Assembly: GCF_006175985.1 (NCBI RefSeq)
Contig: NZ_SRSH01000002.1
Location: 186,001-250,000, forward strand
DNA: 64,000 nt
From: Methylotetracoccus oryzae
GTDB taxonomy: Bacteria > Pseudomonadota > Gammaproteobacteria > Methylococcales > Methylococcaceae
Reading direction: 5' to 3'
The notes under the pieces were generated by a model. The model was given only the letters and a program-made list of their open reading frames with translations, was not told where the DNA came from and made no database searches. Shown one piece after another: positions 55,598 to 62,868 of the stretch. A program made the translations under genes and the position numbers. Each line of letters starts with the position of its first letter. Positions within the stretch are counted from its first letter, which is position 1.

Positions 55598-55933
55598 AAA
55601 TGGAAAGCACACGCTGCGGCAGTGTCGGCGGTTGCCCTTCGGGAATTCCTCCCTCGCAGTGCACCATCCTGGGAAATGGGCTCTTTTCGATCCGCATCCC
55701 AATCCCTTGCCAGCAGTTGACTTCTGCCGGCTGGCGCGGGCCGCGAGTCACTCATCGGGGTCGCCGATGGCCACTGGCTGTGGTGTGATCCAGAGGGCAA
55801 TGGTCTTGCGCAGGCATCGGCGTTACGGTATTTTCACTCGGTTTTTGCTCGTGCGGTGCGAACGTTCGGCGGTGAATTCACTTACTGTTTGGGGGTCTTT
55901 CAGGAAGTCCACCGGGTTTACCCTCCGCGTCGC
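55598..55933. other. Intergenic region after bioC
   Basis: About 336 bp between bioC and the DUF2244 gene. No domain-bearing ORF or RNA was recognised; some frames stay open only as shadows. It presumably holds the end of the bio transcript and the promoter of the next gene. Confidence 0.4.
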
Positions 55934-56404
55934 ATGATTGCGCGTGAACTCGACCCTGCGACGGGTGCCATCCGGCTGGTTCTGACGCCGAATTCATCGC
56001 TCACACAGGCTCAAGCCCGTTTGTTGCTGGCGGCGATGGCCGTCGCCATGGGCACGATCGCACTGTTCTTCACGGCCCTGGGGGCCTGGATGGTGCTGCC
56101 ATTCTCGGGAGGCGAGTGGTTGATGCTGGCTTTGGCGCTGTGGTGGGTTCAGCGGAAACTTTCGGTCATCGAGATCATCACGATTCACAACAGCACGGTG
56201 AGCGTGGACGTTAAGCGACTGGCGTCGGAGCAGTCCCACTGTTTTGAGAAGACCTGGCTTCGGGTGGAGCGGGTGGCTCCTGTACGCGGCGGGTATCCAA
56301 GCCGGCTGTATCTGCGCCGCCAACGCACCTCGCTCGAAATCGGCAGCTTTCTGATCGAGTCCGAGCGTGACATGCTTGCTCAGGAACTACGACAGTTCCT
56401 GTGA
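55934..56404 (+). CDS. DUF2244 integral membrane protein
   Basis: 156 residues from the ATG at 55934 (MIARELDPATGAIRLVLTPN). The S-L-T-x-x-x-A motif after the first strand, two helices (LLLAAMAVAMGTIALFFTAL and 'GGEWLMLALALWWVQRKLSV') and a C-terminal beta domain ('TWLRVERVAPVRGGYPSRLY', 'LEIGSFLIESERDMLAQELR') match DUF2244. These genes are often next to cytochrome oxidase operons, as here, 71 bp before coxB. A role in oxidase biogenesis or membrane respiration is suspected from context only. Confidence 0.82.
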   Translation: MIARELDPATGAIRLVLTPNSSLTQAQARLLLAAMAVAMGTIALFFTALGAWMVLPFSGGEWLMLALALWWVQRKLSVIEIITIHNSTVSVDVKRLASEQSHCFEKTWLRVERVAPVRGGYPSRLYLRRQRTSLEIGSFLIESERDMLAQELRQFL

Positions 56405-56475
56405 TCGAAGAATAATTAAGAATTCGTTTTTGTCTTACGCATTGAGTCCCTAAAGCATTGAAGAGAGAGGCATCT

Positions 56476-57609
56476 GTGGAGAGAACAAAGCTATTGCTGG
56501 GCGCGGCTGCGCTCGGACTGGTTGGCAACGCGCATGCCGAATATGCGTTGAACCTAACGCGCGGAGTCACGCAACTTAGCCGCGATATCTACGATCTTCA
56601 CATGTACATCCTGTGGGTCTGCGTGGCGATCGGGGTGATCGTCTATGGCTTGCTCACTTACTCGGTCTTGCATCATCGGAAGTCCAAGGGCGTCGTTCCG
56701 GCAACCTTCCATGAAAACACGAAACTGGAAGTGGTCTGGACCGTCATTCCGTTCCTGATTCTGTTGGCCATGGCCGTGCCGGCTACCAAGGTGATGATCG
56801 AGGCCTACGACACCAGCGCGTCCGACATGACCGTCAAGGTCACCGGCTATCAGTGGAAGTGGCGCTATACCTATCTCGACGACGGGATCGACTTTTTCAG
56901 CACCCTTGATGCGAAGAGCAACGAAGCTCGGCAATTGGGATCGAAGATTAACCCGGAGACGGTAGAGCATTATTTGCTCAACGTGGATCACCCGCTCGTC
57001 GTGCCCGTCAATAAGAAGATCCGGTTCGTGTTTACAGCGGCCGACGTCATTCACTCCTGGTGGGTGCCGGCTCTGGGCTGGAAGAAGGACACGATACCGG
57101 GTTTCGTAACGGAGGCGTGGGCGCGCATCGATGAGCCCGGTGTTTACCGCGGTCAGTGCGCTGAACTGTGTGGTCGCGACCATGGGTTCATGCCCATCGT
57201 CGTGGAAGCCAAGAGCGAAGCCGACTACCAGGCTTGGCTGGCGACGCAAAAAGCACAAACCACCGCCAAGGCCGATGAGGCCGTTACTGCGGCGTCGAAA
57301 AGCTTCACCCTCCCTGAGCTCATGGCGAAGGGGGAGGCCGTGTACAATGCCAACTGCGCTGCGTGCCATCAGGCCAACGGAGAGGGTATTCCCGGGAACT
57401 TCCCGGCCATCAAGGGCAGCCCCGTTGCCCTGGGGCCGATCGACGAGCACCTCTCAATCGTCGCGAAAGGCAAGGGAGCGATGATGCCGGGTTTCAGCAA
57501 GACTCTGGACAAAGTCGACATCGCTGCTGTCGTGACGTATCAGCGGAACGGTTTTGGCAACGACAAGGGTGACCTGCTGCAGCCGTCGCAAGTCCCATCT
57601 GAAAATTAA
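56476..57609 (+). CDS. coxB: Cytochrome c oxidase subunit II with C-terminal cytochrome c
   Basis: 377 residues from GTG 56476, chosen because AGAGAGG lies 6 bp upstream and a signal peptide follows (MERTKLLLGAAALGLVGNAHA). Two membrane helices, then the Cu-A domain with H in 'FTAADVIHSWWVPALGWKKD' and C-x-x-x-C-x-x-x-H-x-x-M in 'QCAELCGRDHGFMP'. A C-terminal cytochrome c has CAACH in 'YNANCAACHQANGEGIPGNF' and a Met in 'KGKGAMMPGFSKTLDKVDIA'. First gene of the conventional aa3-type operon. Confidence 0.96.
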   Translation: MERTKLLLGAAALGLVGNAHAEYALNLTRGVTQLSRDIYDLHMYILWVCVAIGVIVYGLLTYSVLHHRKSKGVVPATFHENTKLEVVWTVIPFLILLAMAVPATKVMIEAYDTSASDMTVKVTGYQWKWRYTYLDDGIDFFSTLDAKSNEARQLGSKINPETVEHYLLNVDHPLVVPVNKKIRFVFTAADVIHSWWVPALGWKKDTIPGFVTEAWARIDEPGVYRGQCAELCGRDHGFMPIVVEAKSEADYQAWLATQKAQTTAKADEAVTAASKSFTLPELMAKGEAVYNANCAACHQANGEGIPGNFPAIKGSPVALGPIDEHLSIVAKGKGAMMPGFSKTLDKVDIAAVVTYQRNGFGNDKGDLLQPSQVPSEN

Positions 57610-57643
57610 CAGTTATTCAGCTTCCTAAAGAGGTGAAACGGGT

Positions 57644-59233
57644 ATGTCAGCGGTAACTCATGAGGACCTGCACGACCACCACGACCATGGGCCAGCCAAG
57701 GGCTTTTTGCGTTGGGTGTTCACGACCAATCACAAGGACATCGGAACCTTGTATCTGACCACGGCGCTGATCATGTTCTTCGTCGGTGGCGCCATGTCAT
57801 TGGTCATCCGCGCCGAATTGTTTCAGCCGGGTCTGCAATTCGTCGACCCGGGATTCTTCAACCAGATGACGACGCTGCATGCCCTGATCATGGTGTTCGG
57901 GGCGGTCATGCCCGCATTCGCTGGTTTGGCGAACTGGATGATTCCCATCATGATCGGCGCGCCCGACATGGCGCTGCCGCGGCTGAACAACTGGAGTTTC
58001 TGGTTGCTTCCGTTCGCCTTCGCACTGCTCGCGAGCACGCTTTTCATGGACGGCGGCGCGCCGGCTGCCGGCTGGACGCTTTACCCCCCGCTGGTACTGC
58101 AGGGCGGCAATAACCTGCCGTTCGCGATCTTCTCGATCCATTTGCTCGGCATTTCGTCGATCATGGCCGCCATCAACATCATCGTGACCATCTTCAACAT
58201 GCGCGCCCCCGGCATGACGATGATGAAACTGCCGATGTTCGTCTGGACCTGGCTGATCACCGCATTCCTGCTGATTCTCGTGATGCCGGTGTTTGCCGGT
58301 GCGGTCACGATGTTGCTGACCGACAAGTTTTTCGGTACCAGTTTCTTCAATGCGGCGGGTGGCGGTGACCCGGTGCTCTACCAGCACTTGTTCTGGTTCT
58401 TCGGGCATCCGGAGGTCTACATTCTGATCCTGCCATCCTTCGGTGTGGTCTCGCAGATCATTCCGACCTTCGCGCGCAAGCCGCTTTTCGGTTACAGCTC
58501 CATGGTCTATGCCACCGCGTCGATCGGTTTGCTGTCGTTCGTGGTCTGGGCTCACCATCAGTACACCGTCGGCATGCCGCTGGCCGGCGAACTCTATTTC
58601 ACCTATGCGACCATGTTGATCGCCGTGCCCACGGGTGTGAAGGTGTTCAACTGGGTGGCCACAATGTGGAAGGGGGCGATGACCTTCGAAACGCCCATGT
58701 TGTTCGCGATCGCTTTCGTCGTGCTGTTCACTTTCGGCGGTTTCACCGGCTTGATGATGTCCATCTCGCCGGCTGACCTCCAGTACCACGATACCTACTT
58801 CATCGTCGCGCACTTCCACTATGTGCTCGTACCAGGAGCGGTTTTCGCGCTGATCGCGGCGACTTATTTCTGGTTGCCCAAGTGGACCGGCCACATGTAC
58901 GACGAGAGGCTGGGAAAACTGCACTTCTGGTTGACGGCGATCTCGGTCAACGTGTTGTTCTTCCCTCAGCATTTCTCCGGTCTCGCCGGCATGCCGCGGC
59001 GAATTCCGGACTATGCCGTGCAATTCGCCGAGTTCAACGCCATGTCCAGCATCGGCGCGTTCATCTTCGGATTCTCGCAGCTGATCTTCGTCTACGTGAT
59101 CATCAAGGCCATTCGCGGCGGCCAACCGGCTACCGATGAGGTGTGGGAAGGTGCCGCGGAACATGGTCTGGAGTGGCAGTTGCCGTCTCCGCCCCCTTAC
59201 CACTCGTGGGAAGTCGCGCCGCTGGTCAAGTAA
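57644..59233 (+). CDS. coxA: Cytochrome c oxidase subunit I
   Basis: 529 residues, the usual CoxA/CtaD size. Visible: low-spin haem His in 'QMTTLHALIMVFGAVMPAFA', Cu-B His-Tyr in 'HLFWFFGHPEVYILILPSFG', 'VVWAHHQYTVGMPLAGELYF', and the His pair in 'YFIVAHFHYVLVPGAVFALI'. N-terminal 'RWVFTTNHKDIGTLYLTTAL' is typical. It lies 34 bp after coxB and is clearly distinct from the fused enzyme at 11.3-13.8 kb. Confidence 0.98.
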   Translation: MSAVTHEDLHDHHDHGPAKGFLRWVFTTNHKDIGTLYLTTALIMFFVGGAMSLVIRAELFQPGLQFVDPGFFNQMTTLHALIMVFGAVMPAFAGLANWMIPIMIGAPDMALPRLNNWSFWLLPFAFALLASTLFMDGGAPAAGWTLYPPLVLQGGNNLPFAIFSIHLLGISSIMAAINIIVTIFNMRAPGMTMMKLPMFVWTWLITAFLLILVMPVFAGAVTMLLTDKFFGTSFFNAAGGGDPVLYQHLFWFFGHPEVYILILPSFGVVSQIIPTFARKPLFGYSSMVYATASIGLLSFVVWAHHQYTVGMPLAGELYFTYATMLIAVPTGVKVFNWVATMWKGAMTFETPMLFAIAFVVLFTFGGFTGLMMSISPADLQYHDTYFIVAHFHYVLVPGAVFALIAATYFWLPKWTGHMYDERLGKLHFWLTAISVNVLFFPQHFSGLAGMPRRIPDYAVQFAEFNAMSSIGAFIFGFSQLIFVYVIIKAIRGGQPATDEVWEGAAEHGLEWQLPSPPPYHSWEVAPLVK

Positions 59234-59288
59234 CGCGACTCGTCGAGGCTGGTCGCCTGCCGGAAATGGGCGACCTCGTTTGGATGAT

Positions 59289-59391
59289 GATCGGAACACT
59301 CGGTTCCGATCGCACTTCCTGCATTCGCTGGGGACGGTGCGGCGCCTCGCCCCCAGCGGTACTGAACGAGGCGTGAAGGCCCTTCGTTCAG
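59289..59391 (+). repeat. Two hairpins between coxA and the assembly peptide gene
   Basis: Hairpin 1: GATCGGAAC (59289-59297) and GTTCCGATC (59303-59311), 5-nt loop. Hairpin 2: CTGAACGA (59362-59369) and TCGTTCAG (59384-59391). Both lie in the 186-bp gap between coxA and the small ORF and could stabilise coxA mRNA or partly terminate transcription. Confidence 0.5.
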
Positions 59392-59419
59392 AGTATCCCT
59401 TGTAGGACCTTAGTGAACC

Positions 59420-59530
59420 ATGGATCAACGCAAAAAGAATCTGCTGTTAGCGGGTGCCTTGGCGCTGTTCGCTCTGGCGCTGTTCGGCTACTCGATTGTC
59501 AGCATCATTAACCGGGCCTCGCACTCGTGA
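59420..59530 (+). CDS. Small single-helix oxidase-associated protein
   Basis: 36 residues: a short basic N-terminus (MDQRKKNLL) and one long hydrophobic helix (LAGALALFALALFGYSIVSI). Small single-pass peptides between coxA and cox11 are known as cytochrome oxidase small assembly proteins in many proteobacteria. Its stop overlaps the cox11 GTG (GTGA), so the two are coupled. Sequence and position support it; function is inferred. Confidence 0.78.
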   Translation: MDQRKKNLLLAGALALFALALFGYSIVSIINRASHS

Positions 59531-60072
59531 CTCCTGCGAATAGAAGCCGGGATAACATGCGTCTGGTCAGGCGCATAGCCTTCGTCGCGGTTGCGATGTT
59601 TGGGTTTGGATTCGCCATGGTTCCGTTTTACAACGTGTTCTGCGAATGGACCGGGCTGAACGGTAAAGTGAAGGGGGAAGCGACCGCGACAGGCGAATAC
59701 CGCGTCGACGCGAGTCGTGAGATTACGCTTGAGTTCATAACTTCGCTGAATGAGGGCATGCCCCTCGCATTCCGCGCCGAGAAGAGCAAGCTAAAGGTTC
59801 ACCCCGGACAGTACTATACCGTGAATTTCTACGCCGAAAACCTGACTGATCGTCAGTTGACGGGACAAGCGATCCCAAGTATCGCGCCGGGCTTATTCGC
59901 AGAGTATTTGAAGAAAGCGGAGTGTTTCTGTTTCTCGGAGCAGAAGTTCGAGCCGCATAGGGAGCGCACCATGCCGGTTCGTTTCGTGGTTGATCCGAAG
60001 ATTCCCGAGGAAGTCAGGGATATGACGCTTTCCTATACATTTTTTGACATTACAGACCGAAAGCCGAATTAG
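59527..60072 (+). CDS. ctaG: Cytochrome c oxidase assembly protein CtaG/Cox11
   Basis: 181 residues. One helix (RRIAFVAVAMFGFGFAMVPF) precedes the conserved 'VPFYNVFCEWTGLNGK', and the copper-binding pair is in 'KKAECFCFSEQKFEPHRERT'. Cox11 delivers copper to the Cu-B site of subunit I. Starts at GTG 59527, overlapping the upstream small ORF. Conserved length. Confidence 0.96.
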   Translation: MTPANRSRDNMRLVRRIAFVAVAMFGFGFAMVPFYNVFCEWTGLNGKVKGEATATGEYRVDASREITLEFITSLNEGMPLAFRAEKSKLKVHPGQYYTVNFYAENLTDRQLTGQAIPSIAPGLFAEYLKKAECFCFSEQKFEPHRERTMPVRFVVDPKIPEEVRDMTLSYTFFDITDRKPN

Positions 60073-60122
60073 CGACACCGTTCGCAGCAGTACTCAGAAC
60101 ATCATCGAAGCAGAGGCACAAC

Positions 60123-60980
60123 ATGGCATCCCACGATTCGTATTTCCTTCCGCATAAGGCAATCTGGCCGATTGTCGGATCGATTGGCTTGACCACCCTA
60201 TTGGCCGGGTTCGCGAACTTTCTGAATGGCGCGGCGATCGGCCCCATGATGATGTGGCTTGGTGCTGCGATCATGATCACGATGCTCGTGGGTTGGTTTG
60301 GTACCGTAATCAAGGAAAGCGTCGCTGGTTGGTACAGTCATCAGGTCGAGATCTCGTTCCGCTGGGGCATGATCTGGTTCATCATTTCCGAAGTCTTCTT
60401 CTTCGCAGCGTTTTTCGGCGCCTTGTACTACACCCGTGTGTTGGCAATCCCGTGGATGGGGGATGAGGATTCGATCACCAACGAGTTCCTATGGAAGAGC
60501 TTCGAATCCGCTTGGCCAACCAACGGTCCAGGGGCGATCGGCGGTCATTTCGAGCCGATGGGTGCCTGGGGCATCCCTGCGCTCAACACGCTGATCCTGC
60601 TGTCGAGCGGTGTGACAGTGACTTGGGCACACTGGGGTCTCCTCGCCAATAAACGAAGCCAGTTGATTCAGGGCTTGATTGCGACAGTGGCGCTCGGCTT
60701 CCTGTTCGTCGTGCTGCAGGCGTTCGAGTACCACGAAGCCTACACCGAAATGGGGCTGACGCTGGGTTCGGGCATTTATGGCTCGACCTTCTTCATGCTG
60801 ACGGGGTTTCACGGCCTGCACGTCACGATCGGCGCGATCATGCTCACTGTGGTGTTGCTGCGCAGCGCCCGCGGGCATTTCAGCCCGGAACATCATTTCG
60901 CGTTCGAAGCCGCCGCTTGGTACTGGCACTTCGTCGACGTCGTCTGGCTGGGGCTTTTCATCTTCGTCTACTGGTTGTAA
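60123..60980 (+). CDS. coxC: Cytochrome c oxidase subunit III
   Basis: 285 residues with about seven helices. Conserved segments: 'RWGMIWFIISEVFFFAAFFG' with the Glu typical of CoxC, 'WGIPALNTLILLSSGVTVTW', 'GLTLGSGIYGSTFFMLTGFH' followed by GLHVTIGA, and the C-terminal 'AAAWYWHFVDVVWLGLFIFV'. It completes the aa3-type operon after cox11. ATG at 60123. Confidence 0.97.
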   Translation: MASHDSYFLPHKAIWPIVGSIGLTTLLAGFANFLNGAAIGPMMMWLGAAIMITMLVGWFGTVIKESVAGWYSHQVEISFRWGMIWFIISEVFFFAAFFGALYYTRVLAIPWMGDEDSITNEFLWKSFESAWPTNGPGAIGGHFEPMGAWGIPALNTLILLSSGVTVTWAHWGLLANKRSQLIQGLIATVALGFLFVVLQAFEYHEAYTEMGLTLGSGIYGSTFFMLTGFHGLHVTIGAIMLTVVLLRSARGHFSPEHHFAFEAAAWYWHFVDVVWLGLFIFVYWL

Positions 60981-61002
60981 GGGCCGCCCGCAAAGCTGAG
61001 AG

Positions 61003-61028
61003 GAGGGCCCGGTCATCCAAGGGCCCTC
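61003..61028 (+). terminator. Hairpin after coxC
   Basis: A perfect 8-bp stem, GAGGGCCC (61003-61010) and GGGCCCTC (61021-61028), with a 10-nt loop, 22 bp after the coxC stop. No T-run follows. Confidence 0.5.
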
Positions 61029-61157
61029 ACTCCACATGACTGGAGAGATCGGTCCGACTGCGCCACATGATCGGCTGTTGGGTCGGCTATGAGGGACTGC
61101 GAGCTGCGCTCAATCTGAATGAACGGGTCGTCAGCCACGGCCTGATGCGGCCGGCGG

Positions 61158-61538
61158 CTACGGGAATCGCGGTAGAGGCGTGTCTATCTGCCATTGTCCA
61201 GTGATGTCGTCGTAGTGCCAGAGCTGCGGATCGACGACCTTCTTTTCGACGAGATCCCCCTGGCGGTAGTAGTGCAACTCGACAGTTTGCTCCACCGTCA
61301 TGCGCTCCTTGTCGGCTGACTGAGACAGCACGTGGTAGCCGGAAACTTTTATGTCTCTCAGGTTGTCAGCTATGGGACGACGGTAGGCAGGGGAACTTCG
61401 GTAACGGTTCGCCTCATCGAACGCGCCCCAGCGTATCGCTGCGGCATAGGCATGCAGTGTTTCATCCCGCTTCATTAGCGCCAGATCGTGTGCGCAGGCA
61501 CCAAGCAACAGGATCACGGCTAGGGGGAGAAACTTCAT
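61158..61538 (-). CDS. Small lipoprotein of unknown function
   Basis: 126 residues. A signal peptide with lipobox 'LAVILLLGACAHDLALMKRD' (LGAC). The mature part is a compact alpha/beta domain ('DETLHAYAAAIRWGAFDEAN', 'ERMTVEQTVELHYYRQGDLV', 'WHYDDITGQWQIDTPLPRFP'), with the last lines suggesting an NTF2/SnoaL-like fold. I do not recognise a named family. It diverges from the gene at 61625. Confidence 0.75.
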   Translation of the reverse strand: MKFLPLAVILLLGACAHDLALMKRDETLHAYAAAIRWGAFDEANRYRSSPAYRRPIADNLRDIKVSGYHVLSQSADKERMTVEQTVELHYYRQGDLVEKKVVDPQLWHYDDITGQWQIDTPLPRFP

Positions 61539-61583
61539 CGGCGGTCGTCACACGTCGTATCGGCCCTGCAGACTGTTGGCGTC

Positions 61584-61593
61584 ATTATATAAT
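61584..61593. promoter_or_regulatory. Divergent promoter with a palindromic -10
   Basis: ATTATATAAT is its own reverse complement and contains TATAAT on both strands. It lies 32 bp before the plus-strand gene at 61625 and 46 bp before the minus-strand lipoprotein at 61538, so both could share it. No clear -35 was identified. Confidence 0.5.
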
Positions 61594-61624
61594 GCGTTTA
61601 CTTAGGACGACCGGAGACTAGAAC

Positions 61625-62056
61625 ATGAGATATCTCGCCGCATTGATGGCTTTGCTCGCTGTGATTTACTTCTTCCCGGCATTTATGTCGCGCACGGAGT
61701 CCATCAACGGCTCAACCCGGGAGACGGCGTATCGCTCGGCCCTGGCTGCAAAAAAGCGACTGCCGACGGACGAAAGGTTGATGTTCGATACAGCGCTCGT
61801 CCTGCTCGATAAACTCAAGGGCCCCGAGGAATTCCCGAAAGCGGTGGATGGCCTCAAGCCTGAGGAAGTCATCGAACTCGCCAAGCGGGAAGTCAACATC
61901 AAGATCGCGACGGGCGATCCGGCGTTCAAGAGTTACTCTTCGTGGGAAGACTGGTTAAGGAAACAGGCCGCAGATCCCGACCTCGAGGGCAAGAAGGCCG
62001 GCAAGCCTGAGGCGCCTCCGTTGCGTCAGTCGGAGCGAACTGGCAGACCGCAATGA
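61625..62056 (+). CDS. Exported hypothetical protein
   Basis: 143 residues. An N-terminal hydrophobic segment (YLAALMALLAVIYFFPAFMS) is followed by a mostly helical polar domain with 'YRSALAAKKRLPTDERLMFD' and 'YSSWEDWLRKQAADPDLEGK'. Neither catalytic nor metal motifs are evident. It lies 16 bp upstream of zur and may be co-transcribed with it. Function unknown. Confidence 0.7.
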   Translation: MRYLAALMALLAVIYFFPAFMSRTESINGSTRETAYRSALAAKKRLPTDERLMFDTALVLLDKLKGPEEFPKAVDGLKPEEVIELAKREVNIKIATGDPAFKSYSSWEDWLRKQAADPDLEGKKAGKPEAPPLRQSERTGRPQ

Positions 62057-62072
62057 GCGTGGGATTCGTTGG

Positions 62073-62690
62073 ATGAGTCCCACCACCGGTGAATCGTGCG
62101 CGCACGGGTCTCTGGGTCCGCCTTCGGAGTTCACCGATACCCGGTCCGCGGCAGCTGACCAGGGCGATGTGCCAAATGATGGACTGCATCGGAGGCCGTC
62201 GCCTGTGTCGGGCCATGATCATCACGATTGCATACACCGGGCGCTTGCCAGCGCAGAAAAGCGCTGCGCCGAACGTGGTGTGCGATTCACGCCGGTACGG
62301 CGCCGGGTTCTTGAACTGATCTGGCGCAGTCATGAGGCGGTGAAAGCATACGACCTCCTCGAGGATCTCAAGGTTTTCGATCCCGGCGCGAAGCCCACGA
62401 CAGTTTATCGGGCACTGGATTTCCTGCGGGAGCAGGGGTTGATTCACCGTGTCGAAAGTTTGAATGCGTTCATCGGCTGCACTGACGTGGAACATCAGCA
62501 TGAATTGTTTTTGCTGATTTGTGACGGGTGCAACTGGGTAGAGGAACGACAGGCGAAGGGCGTAACGGATGCGGTAGCAGGCGAGATACGCGACGCCAAT
62601 TTTCTTCCTCGCCATAAAGCCCTGGAAGTCCACGGACTCTGTGCCCGCTGCGCCGCGAAGGAACCGAAAGCGGTTTCGGGGCCGGCGTAA
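62073..62690 (+). CDS. zur: Fur family regulator, Zur-type
   Basis: 205 residues if started at the ATG 62073; the conserved part begins about residue 48, and a GTG near 62168 would remove a Ser/Pro-rich leader. The winged helix shows 'ERGVRFTPVRRRVLELIWRS' and 'KPTTVYRALDFLREQGLIHR'. Metal sites: a His-rich 'SGHDHHDCIHRALASAEKRC', 'EHQHELFLLICDGCNWVEER' and C-terminal C-A-R-C. This N-terminal H-D-H-H-D-C pattern is characteristic of Zur. It lies upstream of a Zur-boxed receptor gene. Confidence 0.9.
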   Translation: MSPTTGESCAHGSLGPPSEFTDTRSAAADQGDVPNDGLHRRPSPVSGHDHHDCIHRALASAEKRCAERGVRFTPVRRRVLELIWRSHEAVKAYDLLEDLKVFDPGAKPTTVYRALDFLREQGLIHRVESLNAFIGCTDVEHQHELFLLICDGCNWVEERQAKGVTDAVAGEIRDANFLPRHKALEVHGLCARCAAKEPKAVSGPA

Positions 62691-62831
62691 CCTGTTGTGA
62701 CGGTGATCGCAACGTTGTGATAACGCCGCATTAACCAATCCGTCGGCCTGTTTGACCGCAACGGCCAGTCGCCGAACTAGCCATACTCCCACGGTCATTC
62801 CTTTCACTTGTGGTCGCCCAAGGCGGATGTT

Positions 62832-62848
62832 ATGTTATAATGTAACAT
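62832..62848 (+). promoter_or_regulatory. Zur box overlapping a -10 element
   Basis: ATGTTATAATGTAACAT is a dyad (ATGTTA / TAACAT) matching gammaproteobacterial Zur sites of the GTTATA-x-TATAAC type, and it contains a perfect TATAAT (62836-62841). It lies 21 bp upstream of the receptor start. Zinc-loaded Zur would repress the receptor. Confidence 0.85.
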
Positions 62849-62868
62849 CTGAACTGGAACATCCTACC

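Noticed and set aside
57797..59428. 543-codon minus-strand ORF antisense to coxA
   Set aside because: Long but composed of Gln/Glu/Arg/His runs from the antisense of a membrane protein; coxA is certain.
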